Notes: generated by a model from the sequence alone, not told the origin. 64,000 bases of DNA from Xiphydria camelus (GCA_963678675.1 OY783197.1:17057543-17121542); one strand, 5' to 3'. Positions 12,864 to 24,610 are shown, numbered from the stretch's first letter. Made by a program: numbers and translations.

Positions 12864-12885
12864 TATACTTTTCACTCTGCCCTCG

Positions 12886-14715
12886 CAGATCAGGAGCGGA
12901 AAATCGACCACATCTCGAGCCAAATGTTTAAAAATTTCAATCGCCCATCTCTCCCGCCTCACCATCTCTCCCGGATTCACCCTACGCGTACCTATAAGCA
13001 TCTCTCCTCTCCGCAGCATCGAATATCTCGATCCTTCTTCGCATATATCGCGCACAGTCGGGTGCGCGCTCTCTCGCGTTACCCCGGCGCACCCGCCACT
13101 TTTTCGCGTGTTTTGATAAACGAGCCGCCGCGAGCTCCATCATCCCCGCACTCACCTCCACCCTCCCTCTCCCTCTTGCCGCCCCTCTTGATTCCAGTCC
13201 ATCAATTTTCAATCACAAAGAAGTCTCCGCTCCGCGACCGTATACCGCCGCGCCGTTACCGCGGCTCCTTCTCTCGAGGATTAGGGTTAGGTTGGACGGG
13301 AATCCCACCGCGTCACCCTCTCCGAAGGAGAGAGAGTCCGCGCGCGCGCGCGCGCGGGACTACACGCTCCTCGGTCTCGCGAACGACGACGACGACGACG
13401 ACCGCAGTGGCGGTTGTCTTGGAAAAGAAGAAAATATAGAGGCAATCCTTCGAAAGCACCGACACGAGAAAACAATCGCCGCGAATACCCAATGCATTCG
13501 TCTGCGCCGTCTCGTCGTCGAACGGAATTACTCTCCCTTTCGCGTGGGTAACAACCCCATGCGCGCGCGCGCGTCCTTCCAAGGGAGTACGACAAATTTT
13601 TCGGGGGGTGGCGAATATCTACGCTTCGCGGGAGCGAATCGGCGAGGAAGTAGATACAAAGCTAGGTATATACCTACGTATACGAGATACTCGCCCGATT
13701 CCGACATCAGCCAAGGACTTTTCTTTCGGCGTGGAAGTCTATTTCTCGCGGCGCGCGCGGCGGGAGGCAATTTGATTTTGGGACGGCGGAAGGGGCGGCG
13801 AGAGTGGGTTACGTGACCGATTACGGGCGCCGCGGCGAATATTTCGCGGGCGCGTCGGGAAAAAAAAATTTTGTCGACGACGCACGAGCCGTCGGATTAC
13901 TACGGGGATTGAGTATTTCGTGCGAGATAAGCGCTTTTATCGTTCGCCGTGGCGCGCATCTCCTCCGCGCGCGCAGGTATAACTATAATCCCAGGGAAAA
14001 CCGAGCGTGTCGTACGCGCGCGCTTCGTTATCAGGCTGTCATAATTTTCCGAAAATATCTATGTCGGTCGTCGCCGCGTCATTTTTCATATCGCAAAACT
14101 CACGCGACGAATGTCTCCTGATCGCATTCCGGGGGGGGGATGATGAGAAAAACTCGTATCAATCGAATTAGAATTCGATCTATCCCCGTGCGCGAGACGC
14201 GAGCCTCGAAAAATCGCGCGCCGCGCGCGCAACCCTTGCGGGAGCGACTGTGGCGCGACGGAACAACCCCTGGTCCTCGGAATTACTTTCGCGCGGGTGG
14301 CCACCACATCGCGACGCGGCGCGCACACGGGAGCGCGAGTCAGTGATAATACCCCTGCTTTCCCCGCGGCGACCGCCGCGTGACGTCACCGCCAATGAAA
14401 TCGCGGCTGCGGGGCGGCGCTTTTGCCGCGAACAACATGGCAGCCCGAGCGCCGGGCCACCGATCCGCGCGTCGTCTCGTCGACGTCGGACGCGGCACGG
14501 AAGGAGCCACTACTCTCGGCAGGGATACGTTCCGCGATAGTCGGACCGCGCGCGAGAGGCGCCTCGCTCTCCTGAAATTCGCGCGGTCGGGCCTCGTCCG
14601 TCGACCCCGCATCTCGCCACTCGACGGAGAGTTCGCGGCATTTTCCGTACCGCGAATCTTTTTTTTTTATCGTCCGTACCTATACGTACACGCAGCTATA
14701 CGTGGCAAATGCGTG
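12886..14715. other. GC-rich stretch without a recognisable gene
   Basis: The stretch is CpG-dense with (CG)n at about 13338-13354 and GAC repeats near 13384-13400. Open frames up to about 197 codons occur on both strands, but no family was recognised. A promoter-like cluster lies at 14381-14440 and is listed separately. Confidence 0.45.
14381..14440 (+). promoter_or_regulatory. CpG promoter-like cluster (CRE, CCAAT, GC box)
   Basis: Within 60 bp there is a perfect palindromic CRE, TGACGTCA (14381-14388), a CCAAT box (GCCAATGAAA, 14391-14400), a GC box (GGGGCGGCGC, 14411-14420) and AACAACATGGCAGCC starting at 14431. The order and spacing resemble a housekeeping TATA-less promoter reading to the right. 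No confident downstream coding exon was found, and in GC-rich DNA such motifs can arise by chance. Confidence 0.35.
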
Positions 14716-14962
14716 TATCGCACATCCCGAAGAAAAGTGTAATAAATCGAAATTTTTCCCTTTTCGGTTTTCTCGCGAAATGAATACCAGGTCTGGTAGG
14801 CTTGCCTCGTGGAAAATTGTAACAAAGTCAGTTTTACTATTTAGTTTAGTTTTACTGTTTACTATTTACTGTTTAGTCGGTTTTACTATTTTATTTCGCG
14901 AGAAAACCGGAAAGGGAACAATTTTAACTTACCTGTTACACTTTTCTTCGGGATGTGCGATA
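14716..14962. mobile_element. MITE, TATCGCACATCCC tips
   Basis: This is a 247-bp foldback. The left arm runs TATCGCACATCCCGAAGAAA and its inverse closes the element at 14943-14962. The arms are about 60 bp and include TTTTCGGTTTTCTCGCGAAA near the inner end. Between them is a loop of repeated TTTACTRTTTAGT-like units. An open frame of 117 codons across it (14702-15055) is probably incidental. Confidence 0.75.
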
Positions 14963-15190
14963 TGGATTCATCGATATCGACCGACGTTGTCATCGGGTGC
15001 GTCGAGGGGAAGATGTTTCATTTCGCTCGTGGCAGGATTATCGTTGGTAAAATGAGGTAGGAGAGGGCGAGAACGTGGAGTGGTAGAGGTTGCGAGATTT
15101 ATCGTGGAATTGTCATTCCACTCTTCGTTGTACTCGGAACGTACCTATAGGTATTTAGCTGTACAGCCAAGTCTCCACGGAGAAAAGATT

Positions 15191-15395
15191 GCGATAACCA
15201 CTCCCACAGTCCATGTGGTAAGATTGAATTATTGCGGCGTACGATGTTCGGTATCATAAATACGTTGATATTTAGGTACCAGAAGTATAGCAAATATGAC
15301 GATACTTATGGTAAATATCGACATATTTATGGTACCGAACATGAAACGCCGCAATAATTCAATCTTACCACAGGATTGTGGGACTGGTCACCATA
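15191..15395. mobile_element. Foldback MITE abutting the Penelope-like element
   Basis: The left arm, with GGTAAGATTGAATTATTGCG at 15218-15237, is repeated inverted at the right as CGCAATAATTCAATCTTACC. The arms are about 80 bp and include TGTTCGGTA or its inverse, ATAAATA and GATATTTA. No clean target duplication was identified. Confidence 0.75.
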
Positions 15396-15469
15396 AACTT
15401 CTCTCTTTAATTTAATTTTCAATAGGTAATAATCGGGCCAAACAACAAAAAGAACCAATACACGTCTGA

Positions 15470-17172
15470 CGTTTCGGTTCCTCTTCGAACCCTGTTCAGA
15501 GACGTAATGACCCGTAGATACTTGAGAGAATTCCCTATTTATATAACTCTATCAACCGTTATCCCCTCCATTCCACACTTAGGTACATTCCTTCCTTCTT
15601 CTCAACCCACTAACAAAATTTACTAATAACACTGTCATCTTAATAATATGAAAGTATTGTTAATAACCCATAAACTAATCTCTATAATCAATATTATTTT
15701 TACATCTACATTTTAATTTTTTAATTATTGATTAATAAATTTGATGAAGTTCAACACTATCAGTTTTAATATTTATATTGTCTTTAATTTTATTAATGTA
15801 AAAGCTTTCTAATATCTTTCTCTTTGCCCAATGTTTTTCTCGTGATAAAATTTTAGGATTATCAAACTCAAAAACATGTTTATTGCTAATTGCATGCTTA
15901 GAAAGACTAGTGCTTTGTTTGCCCCTTCTAACACTATATTGATGTTCATATAAGCGTTTTTTAAGGCATCTGCCTGTCTCACCAATATACTTTTTACCAC
16001 AATCTTTACAATTAATCTCGTAAACAACATTGCTATTCAAATCTATCTTTAACTTATCTTTTCCTGAATTAAAAAAATTTGAAAGTGTTTTGAATTTTGA
16101 AAACAGTTTTTGTTATATTTTCTAAAGACAGCTTTTAATTTTTCACTAACAATAAGTCCCCCCGCATATGGTAAAACAATGATGCCTTCATCGGCCATAT
16201 TTTCATTAGGTACACGGAAAGAAAAAAAGAGAACTTCTAACCTAGAAGATGAGGAAAAAGTGTCATTTTTCTGACTAACTGTGCACCGAATTGACAAACG
16301 GTAGAATTTTTCCCCTTTTGGAATGAGATTTTTTCATCAAAATCGAAAAGTAATTTTTGATGAATAAACTAGTAAAATTTAACCCATGTAAATGTAAATT
16401 TTTCTTGCTAAAAACGACAAATCATAAATTTATTTATTTCTCAATAAAAAGAATATCAATAAGGATTCAAATTGGTCAGGGAGGCTATATTCTCGACGCG
16501 TGAGAAATGTTTTTCGTGGACGGAAAGTAATTCGTTAACAGATGTAGTTTCGTCTATCACTTTCGTTAACGATTCGAAAATCCCTTCCAAGATAGATCTC
16601 GTCGACGAAATGAATTTTCTCACACGAAAAATAATTTCCCATACTCCTCTCCCCGTGTTTACATCTCTTAGCAAAACGTCTTCTTTTTAGTATCTTGTTT
16701 AATCCCTTAGCGACACATCTTGTTTAAGATTCCGTTGTGATGGGGTTACGGGCAACGGTATACTTGATCCTGATTGGTCTATAAGACCCAATGTAACATT
16801 GGCACTTGACGGTGAAGATTTTCTCCAGTAAAAAGGGAAAAAATCCAGTGCAGAAGAATGTATGTTCACCATAAACAGTAGAGCTACTATTATACTGCTG
16901 CGTAGTTTTTATTTTATTTTGCTGGGAATTTGAAAATTCACCGATAATTCCCTTTTTTCAGAAGAATAATTTTCCAGCCCTTTGATAATTTCTTACCTAT
17001 CTCACGGTAATTTCTGATTGATTATCACAATGGTGCAGCGTTACCCATAAAAAAGGGGAATTTTTCACTTTTTTTTTTCTCCGTGTACCCTTAGTGGCTG
17101 AACTATTATAAATTTCATTAATTCTTTGTTTCACAATCTTGTCTATGAAATAAAGCGGGTAATCATTAAATT
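15470..17172 (-). pseudogene. Penelope-like retroelement fragment (RT tail plus GIY-YIG endonuclease)
   Basis: Reading the minus strand, 17158-17088 encodes PLYFIDKIVKQRINEIYN, the tail of the reverse transcriptase region. After an inserted element (16213-17085) the frame resumes with VPNENMADEGIIVLPYAGGL and a stretch resembling the RT-endonuclease linker. A frame change near 16050-16070 follows. Next comes VVYEINCKDCGKKYIGETGR (within 15732-16040), the GIY-YIG nuclease core with the CxxC pair typical of Penelope-like elements, ending in a region with KHWAKRKILESFYI. Frameshifts, the insertion and the missing 5' part make it non-functional. The sequence GACGTTTCGGTTCCTCTTCG near 15467-15486 lies in the probable 3' region. 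Confidence 0.85.
16213..17085. mobile_element. TA-flanked non-autonomous element inside the Penelope-like element
   Basis: It starts CACGGAAAGAAAAAAAG and ends CTTTTTTTTTTCTCCGTG, with TA on both sides (16211-16212 and 17086-17087). The 873-bp interior holds only short open frames on overlapping strands (16456-16690) that I do not recognise. It interrupts the retroelement coding sequence, which continues on both sides. Confidence 0.85.
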
Positions 17173-17220
17173 AGGCGGGTAATTAAATTAAATTAATTTT
17201 AAATTACTACAAGCAACAGA

Positions 17221-17648
17221 AGTATTATCTTAAGAATAAACTTCTGTCTTCGTATCGTTTCGAATTAATGGAGTACGAGAGCTTCCCTGGAAATGATGAG
17301 TATCGAACACCCCCGCTACCCCGCGAGCCTCCTCCGGAAATGATCGGTATCGAACGTCGAAGCGAATCCGTCCGCCCGCGCCGTCTGTCCGACCACAGAG
17401 CGACTCGTTCCACTCGCAACGCTGGAAACGGCGGAGTAGACGCGCTAAAAACGCATCGAGTTTCGAATTCGCTCGCGTTGCTGATACTTCGAGTCGATAC
17501 GCAGTGGTATGCGATTCCAAACGAAGCAGACGTGCGCGTGGAACTCGTGAAAATGAGGAATTTTTAGGGGGGATCGACTCGAACGCCTTGCCCTAATCTT
17601 TTTACGAGTGGTACTCATTCGTCATTGCCGACGACGGCGATTCTGCCA
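17221..17648. other. Intergenic stretch, nothing recognised
   Basis: The base composition is mixed. A 99-codon open frame (17268-17567, plus strand) starts with an ATG but is low-complexity and charged, with no known motif. It is probably not a gene. Confidence 0.4.
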
Positions 17649-17652
17649 AAAG

Positions 17653-18039
17653 GGGTCGTCCATTAATCACGTGATGCTTTTTAGCATTTTTTAACCCCCC
17701 CCCCCCCCCTCCCCTGGTGATACGTGGTGAGGTTTAAGACTAATCCCCCCCCCCCCAAATCACGTGTATTTTCTTATTGTTAGTACAAAAAGTATCTTAA
17801 AAATTTTAGAATATTATCTTTAATTACAGGGGTAAGTATAATCTAATTTAATTCTGGAAAATTAAGGCCCGTGATAAAAATGTCCAGACATTAAGGTTGT
17901 TTAGAAATCGCGTGTTCAACGAAAAAATAAATACACGTGATATCTCACTACACCCCCCCCCCCTTGTGATATTTCGTGATTTTTGCCGAACCCCTCCCCC
18001 CCCCCCCTTTCGGACCTCACGTGATTAATGGACGACCCC
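17653..18039. mobile_element. Poly-C MITE, GGGTCGTCCATTAATC family, copy 1
   Basis: The left tip GGGTCGTCCATTAATCACG is inverted at the right as CGTGATTAATGGACGACCC. AAAG flanks both ends (17649-17652 and 18040-18043) if one extra C is allowed at the right tip. Several long C runs lie in both arms. The second copy at 61873-62260 is colinear throughout its length and is also flanked by a 4-bp repeat, TAAG. Confidence 0.85.
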
Positions 18040-18153
18040 AAAGAGGGCGGAACCGAAAAGTTTGTTCGACTTACGCGCGGTATTACCGTCGCGTTTCCCA
18101 TCGTACAGGTGTCTTGGACCGATGCGTTCGCCTGGGGAAGTTCCGGATTTGTA

Positions 18154-19288
18154 CACGGTAAACAATTTTTTTGTAAATTTACTAAACATGTGTAAGAAGC
18201 TTAATGCACATACGATGTAGCGACATTACGAAACATCGTTATAGTATATTAATTTGCTGTACCGAGATGCAGTAATTTTACGAAATATTCGTGCAGTAAA
18301 TTTACTACACTAGAGTGTGGTAAACTTATTACATCAGTGGAGTAAATTTGCTGCATGAATATTTCGTAAAATTACTATACCGTAAATATATAGGCGTAGA
18401 GCTTTTTACACATGTTTAGTAAATTTAATAAACCAGCGTAGTAATTTTACCATGCCAATGCTTGGTAAATTATTACCATTATGTAGTGATTTTAATAACA
18501 AATCGATATGCCGCGAAGCCTCGATGGACAAAGAAAAAAGAGAACTCCGCTGATCTACTGTAAGCGATGAGACTGAGCCCCAAAAAGGGTGGACGTTCTT
18601 ATTAGAGATCGCCGATGGTATGAGTAATGAGTCGGCGTCCGGTAGGGTCTTATCTCTACGCGAGAAGGCACTTTACTTTTCGAGAAGGAACGGTGGACTC
18701 GCCATCTCGTGGCGTAGCGGAGCACGTTGTGAGTCAGACGAATGACAGCCGCGGAAACAAATGTTTAGCAAACTTCTAATGATTTGTAGTGAACTTTTTG
18801 TATCAGTCAAGCAAATTTGAAAAACGAATATGCATTTATACTAGTTTGTATAAACATACTATAGAGTTATATTAGGTGTATAACTTTGCTTCCGCCATTT
18901 TTCTCGTAAACCATCTATGGGAAAACGGCGGAAGCAAAGCTGTACTGTACAGTAATTTGGATTTACTACACCGAGTTTGTAATTTTACAAGATGCTTGTA
19001 AAATTTACTTCCACTCTGTGTTAAGTAAATTTAATACAAATTATAGTATTTAAATTCTATAAACAATGTATAGTAAAGTTATAAATTTAACACTTTTACT
19101 ACACAAGTCTAGTAAATTTAATACACACGCGGTTAAGTGTTCTTTAAACTGATGTTTCTAAAATGCATAATTACTTTGTAAAATTACTAATAATTCATGG
19201 TAATTTGTGTTTGCTACGTTCAACTTGTAAATTTACAATAGTTTTGTGTAGCTGATGTGTACTAAATTTACTACAATTTTTTACAGTG
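18154..19288. mobile_element. TTTACTA-rich 1.1-kb TA element, copy 1
   Basis: The tips CACGGTAAACAATTTTTTTG and the inverse-matching CAATTTTTTACAGTG are each flanked by TA (18152-18153 and 19289-19290). Both arms carry repeated AGTAAATTTACTACA motifs. A central non-coding block (about 18490-18820) includes GAGTCGGCGTCCGGTAGGGT. Copies 2 and 3 lie at 35916-37998 and 43429-46586. A small foldback (18872-18945) is inserted in this copy. No coding capacity is evident. Confidence 0.85.
18872..18945. mobile_element. Tiny foldback with TTAGGTGTA tip
   Basis: TTAGGTGTATAACTTTGCTT is followed within 75 bp by the inverse AAGCAAAGCTGTACTG. This block is absent at the matching position of copies 2 and 3 of the host element. 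A longer relative is at 62572-62784. Confidence 0.6.
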
Positions 19289-20146
19289 TACGTGCTTCTC
19301 TTCGACATATCGTCTCCCAACCGCTGCACCATATCGACCGCCTAATTTCCTCTTCGAGATCCGCCGAAGCGATAACGTATCGTCGCCATTCTCGCGGCGG
19401 AAAGTTCGCGGTCCAATCGCGCGACCAAAGGAGGGCGTAGAGAGGATCGGTTTTATGATCACCCGCGTGGCTAATCTCTCGCGTAGATAATACGAACGCG
19501 CAACGTTTCGTGCCGCGCCGGTAAATTCGACCGGTCGCGCGGAAGCTTGGCATAACTTACCGCCGCCCGTGGGCTTACGCGATATCGCAAATTATTTTCC
19601 CACCGTACCCCAAGGATTAAAGCCAGGCTCTCTCTCTCTCTCGCTCCCGTGGCCTAAAATAATTATCCCCCGAGTCTCTGATATCCGGCCAATGATAATA
19701 TCTCGGAAATTCGTGCGACACCGTCGCGAGGAGCGCTGGCAGGGCGCACCTGCAGCGGTCGTTAAAGAGTAGGCAGGTATATTTATAATCGCGAGGCACG
19801 CGCGGGGACAATTTGGTTCGAGGATTTGGGAGAAAGAAATGGAGGGAAGGAGAGAGGGAGAGGGATAACCCGGCGCGACCTCTATTTTATATTCCAACGT
19901 GTCCCGTCGACGGCGCGATCGATATTACCGATCGTAACGGTCCGAAATAACTTTCCGCTCTCCTTCGACACCTCGTATACGCGTCCGTATACGCGCGGGG
20001 CGGATAGCCGCGGCGCGCGATTGGGAATTGTGGATGCGGCGGATTTCGATGGCAAAGCTATTGCTTTTTCATTCGGCCGCGCGTGTCGCCTGATATGCCG
20101 ACTGCCGGGAATGCTGGAACCGTTCGAAATGGGGCAGTGACACGAT
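19289..20146. other. GC-rich stretch without a recognisable gene
   Basis: This is CpG-rich DNA with short CT and GA tracts near 19629-19645 and 19840-19865. Open frames on both strands lack known motifs. Confidence 0.45.
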
Positions 20147-20340
20147 TTTAGGAAAAAAAATCATTTTTATGTAGGGTACTGACAATGAGTCGTTTCAACG
20201 ATAGTTTTTTTTTTAATCTGATACTCGTGCTCAATTGCGAGAAAAAAAAATTATTACAGTAATGCTTATTTGCGCGCCTAAATCTCCGTCGTGACGTTAT
20301 TCAGGCACCAGTGGCGCCCAATCCGTGGAGCTGGCGCACA
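20147..20340. repeat. Dispersed repeat with a second copy in the P450 intron
   Basis: CACGATTTTAGGAAAAAAAA near 20151 and CAATTGCGAGAAAAAAAAAT near 20233 are matched at 59954-60060 (CACGATTTTAGGAAAAATCA and CAATCGCGAGAAAAAAAATT), with the intervening bases also alignable. The two copies share about 170 bp. Ends and class could not be defined. Confidence 0.65.
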
Positions 20341-20400
20341 ATATTTTTCGAACAATAGATATCAGCTGTCCCTGCTGTATAATTAATATTTGAGGTATGA

Positions 20401-21080
20401 GGAAACCATTTGGCACATGCGTATACGCCTATAGGAAAAGGGGTATAAGTCGAGAAATTTTTGGAGTCATTGGAAATTAGTCAACTTTTTTTTTCTTATT
20501 TTCAAGATTATGTAGGGTAAACCACCCAGTTATTGGACACCTTGCAGTTATTGGACAATCTGATTTAAATAAATAAAAACAAGATTCCTAGTTTTTACTT
20601 AAATAAATATTATCAAAACCGTACCTGGCTTATTGATTCTTGACTGTCCAATCACTGGATTGAGTATTTCCAAAAAATAAGAACACTGTTCAATTACTAA
20701 GTTTTTTGACTTTATCCCAGTTTTTTATTGTTGAAAATTATATTCTTTCCCATTTAAAATTGTAAGTTACTAGAATGTAAAGCCAATATATTTTCAATTA
20801 AAACAAGCCACCACTCATATCTCTCTCTAGGTAAAAAAATATCTTTTTATCACGGTCTCAAATGTTGTAAAATGCTTAAGTGTCCAATAACTGGGTGGTT
20901 TAGCCTATCTGACCCCAGAATCAAAGAATAGTCTCATAAAAACATGCCACTTCCACAAGACAATGTTTGGATATGTTAATTTGCGATCAATCGCGACATC
21001 AACAAACTGTTTTCCTCGTTTTCTCGAAACTAAAGATTTCGACTTGTACCCCTTTTCCTACGCGTGAGCCATTTATGGAA
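20401..21080. mobile_element. Foldback element hosting a nested MITE
   Basis: TAGGAAAAGGGGTATAAGTC near 20432 is inverted as GACTTGTACCCCTTTTCCTA near 21041. The flanking CCATTTGGC and GCCATTTATGG also match, so the arms are about 60 bp. The middle is split by the element at 20514-20906. Confidence 0.65.
20514..20906. mobile_element. Nested MITE, AGGGTAAACCACCCAG family
   Basis: The tip AGGGTAAACCACCCAGTTAT is inverted at the right as ATAACTGGGTGGTTTAGCCT, with TTGGACA or TGTCCA directly inside. The interior of 393 bp is AT-rich and non-coding, with further TTGGACA-like copies. The target duplication is unclear. Confidence 0.8.
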
Positions 21081-23002
21081 AAGAAAATGCGAACCGCTGA
21101 TCAGTGCCACTATCCCATATTGCTGATATTTCTCCACCCCGAGAGCCGCGCCGGAAAATCGTTCCCCTTTGTAAGAATTGAGCGCAACGTTCCGTGCCCC
21201 GGGAAGCAATGCGGGGGACGCGGTTTTCCCGAAAACGATCCGCGCGTGCAGGGCGCTGCACCTACCCCCGTGGAGAGGCTGAGCGGAGGCGAGCATTAAA
21301 ATACAGAAGGCGGTTTCGTTATTGCGGCGCGGTTGACAGTGCGAGGTGAGATTGTATAAGAAGGTGTGAAGCGAGCCACGTGCGCTCTGCCGTCATATAT
21401 CACGACCCCATCCCCTCGCCTTCTCTATCTCGCTCTCGCGCGCGGGAAGGGTGGACGATACGGGGTGGGACACGGCGGGGCAAGGAGAACGGCGGTCTGT
21501 ATGAATATTCCTAGTTGCCTCGCTCGCGGGGGAACGGAACGTGACGAACGGCTCCCTCCACCCCACCACCGCGCGAGAAAGGCGTCCCCCCTTTTTCGCG
21601 CCGAAAGGAGCGACTCACCGCGTCGCGTCGAGGCGCGCGAACAACCGAACGTCCGTTTCTTCGACTATGTACTTTCAACCTCGCCTCCCCCCACTCCGCC
21701 CTCGCGCGATTTATCGAGAGTCGAACACGCGGCACGCGTCCAGCGTCCGTCGGAGCACCGTCGACCGCGTTCGAGAGACGCGCGAGCGGGACGAACGAAA
21801 AAGTCAAGTCGCTCTCAATTTTTCAACCCGCAACGGCGCGGCTCTCGTCGTCTCGAGGCCCGGCGGCTCGTTAGCTGATAGCGCGCGCGCGCGCGCGCAC
21901 TGTACCGCGCCGCTGGCGTGAAAGAGAGAGCCGCGGCGGCCGGGGTGATGAGTGACGGGTCGTAAAACCTTATCGCGGGCCCGTTCAGCCGCGCAAACGG
22001 CCTCTGCCGACGCTATCGCTCGCTCTCCGCGGTTACGCAAATACGAGAAATGATTAAACGCGGTCGTTCTTTTTTTTTTTTCCTTTTTTTTCTCTCGTCA
22101 GCCGCGCCACGCCGCGCACCCTTCGCGCTCCGGCGTGAGGCACCGCGCGGGTGGACGGAAAACAGGTACGAGTAGGTAGGGTATGTACCTACGGCCTCCC
22201 CTGCCCGGTGCAGTCGCGGATAAATCGTAGAGACATGAGACACATTTCCGCAAATTTTCCCGCGCGTACAATTTTCATCGCGAGGGAGAGAGGAGGGAGG
22301 GAATCGCGCGGAAGACGAGGGACGTACGAGCCACGCGCGACGAGGGTCGAAAGGCGTCATCGCGCGACCCGCCGGACGCTCGCTTCGTCGATTCGCTCGC
22401 CCTCCCACCCTCCTTCAATTTGCCCCGCGGAGCGCGAAATCGTCGGATAACGAACGGACGGAAACTCCCGGCGAGGCCGCGGGGCTCGGTGCAACCGCGC
22501 GCCGCGCGCGAGCCGTCAGTCACTTCGCCGCGTCGTAATAATCGTTGCGTATCGACGCGGCGGGGTCCGTCGGATTTTACGGATGCGTGAATCGCCGAGT
22601 GCGACTGCGGAGATGGCGCCGCGGCAGCCGGGGCGACGAACGATGCTCGGGGGGGTCGGGAGTCGGGCTGGGGCGCGTGCCCGCGTTCCCACGTGCGAGG
22701 TGGCGGTTCGCGGACCGAGAGGGGAGTGTGGGGGGAGTTTCGCGCGTGTATAGCGCCGTATCGCGTTGCGTCACGTTCCGTCCCCGCGATTCGAAACCGA
22801 TATTTACGTTCCCGCGGGACGCTCGACAAACACGAGAGGTCTTGGAATTCAATGCAAATATTCCGACGCGTCGGGGGGTTCGAAAGCGCGAGAGCGAGCG
22901 CCGCGACGGTGCTCTCTTTCCGGGGGACTTTCGCTTGCTCGAGAGGTGAGCACGGATCGTGGACGAACTCTTCGTGTCGTGGATCTTACGCGTACCTATA
23001 TG
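21081..23002. other. GC-rich, CpG-rich stretch without a recognisable gene
   Basis: The CpG density is extreme, with (GC)n at 21881-21898 and a T run at 22071-22081. Open frames of up to 184 codons occur on both strands, but none shows a known domain. It could be a promoter or untranslated exon; I cannot tell. Confidence 0.45.
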
Positions 23003-23664
23003 CGCGGAGAAAAATGGATTTGGAATGAAGAGCGCTGACTGCCCACACCCAGGGAAAGACCATACGTCGTTTCAAGTAAAAATCGTGGTGTTTGAAAATG
23101 TAGTGCTCAAATCAAAGAAAAGAGAGTTTAGTCAATAGAAATACAAGTTTCTTTTGTTCAGCGATTACTAAAATACCTACCTATATTGGTTTACTTGACC
23201 CCGATAAACATATTCACTTCACTTCTAGTTTAGTTAGCTCTAGTTAGAAGTTGCTTTATATCAAGTAAAAAAAAATATAGGTATTATATATTTGCCGCGG
23301 CGAAAATATTTGCCACGAATTCACCGGTAGAAATAAAATGTCTCGTTCTCATAGAGGTAAATTATTTCTTTGAATTGGACAAATCTTAAATTTCAATTGC
23401 ACGTACAAATGTTTTAAGGCTAACAAACCATTTACTTATTTCAACTAATTTTCATAAAATTAAGTATATTCGAGTGAAATAAAAGATTTATTCGTTTTAA
23501 CCTCTATAGTTTGTTTTTTTCTAATAAACGAAGTACATTGAATCAAATAACGTCTTTACTCCACTTCTCAAAGTGGTGGCAGCCAGCAGGCCATGCCTTC
23601 GCGACGCCGCCGCTAGAGCGCGGGTGCTCTCGTCATGCAAAAGATCTTTTGTATTGATATAAGT

Positions 23665-24610
23665 AGGGGAGACCGCGGGGCTAGTTGTCGCAAAATTCAC
23701 ATGTTCGTATTTTTTTCTCGCTTAATTTTAATATTTTAAGATAACCCTTTTTGTATTATATGCCGACAAATGTCATGACTTAAATTCTTAAAAGTTAATA
23801 ATATAAAATTTAATGATGTATGTAAAAAAAATAAATTACTATCTCTCATGTCAGTTGTGACAATACACCCCGTTCCGGGACATATTGTCACAGAGATCGG
23901 AGTAAGTCGTCACAAGTTAAATAAGTGCAGAAAATTAGATATTAATTTAAAATTAGTATTTAACAGTCAGCTTTAGGCATACCAAATAAACTTAAAAATA
24001 AAATCAAAATGTATGTTAAGTCTACAACTAGAAAAAATGAAATAGAAGTAAAAGTACATTACGAAAAACACTAAATATTACCTATTATCTACATATCGTC
24101 ATCTGAGTCACAGTTATGACACACATAAAATGAAATTCCATTTGTGCATTTCATATGAGACCAATTTTTACATTGTGTGCATTGCAGCCATGGTTCTCAC
24201 AGTGACAACGTGCCCCAAAAAGAATGTGACAACTAACCCCGAATGACGTTTTAAAAAAAAAGTTACCCTGTGACTAACTATGACAAAGATAATCATAATA
24301 ACGTAAGCTCTATTTAATGCACCTATTATCCATACTAAAAGCTATTTAATAAATATTTTTACCTTGCAAATAATATACCAGCAAAATACGAAAACAATCA
24401 AGAGAGCAGAATTTTAGTTTCACCTAACAAAAACCTTCTTTCACCAGCTGACGAAACATACCGACTCGCATGTGCATAAATCAACGTGGCATGATTGTCC
24501 ATTAACTGACTAACTACTGGGTGGATGTCGCTAACTTGTAGTTATTCAAGTTTTCATACAATGAAATCTGTGACAATTTACCCCTGTGACAATTAGCCCC
24601 GGTGTTCCCT
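23665..24610. mobile_element. Third-level element, AGGGGAGACCGCGGGGC tips
   Basis: AGGGGAGACCGCGGGGCTAG is inverted at the right as CTAGCCCC-like GGGGTGTTCCCT; concretely, the right end reads GACAATTAGCCCCGGTGTTC followed by CCT. Internal copies of GTGACAA with CCCC recur (near 23856, 24203, 24225 and 24570). No coding capacity is visible. Confidence 0.7.

Larger units (their letters stand above)
9312..12885 (+). mobile_element. Internally deleted mariner derivative split by two insertions
   Basis: The left tip CGAGGGCTGAGTGAAAAGTC follows a TA, and its inverse, ACTTTTCACTCTGCCCTCG, lies at 12867-12885. Once the insertions at 9650-11877 and 11904-12863 and their target duplications are discounted, only about 376 bp remain. 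The interior at 9409-9650 encodes the transposase segment with HHDNAPAH and CDFFLFPDLKKWL, which contain the second and third catalytic Asp of the mariner DD34D triad. An in-frame TAG interrupts it just before PPDLAACD. The 5' half of the transposase gene is missing, so this is a defective, non-autonomous copy. Confidence 0.85.

Noticed and set aside
14702..15055. 117-codon frame with a hydrophobic segment
   Set aside because: It spans the foldback MITE at 14716-14962, and the hydrophobic stretch is the MITE's TTTACT-rich loop.
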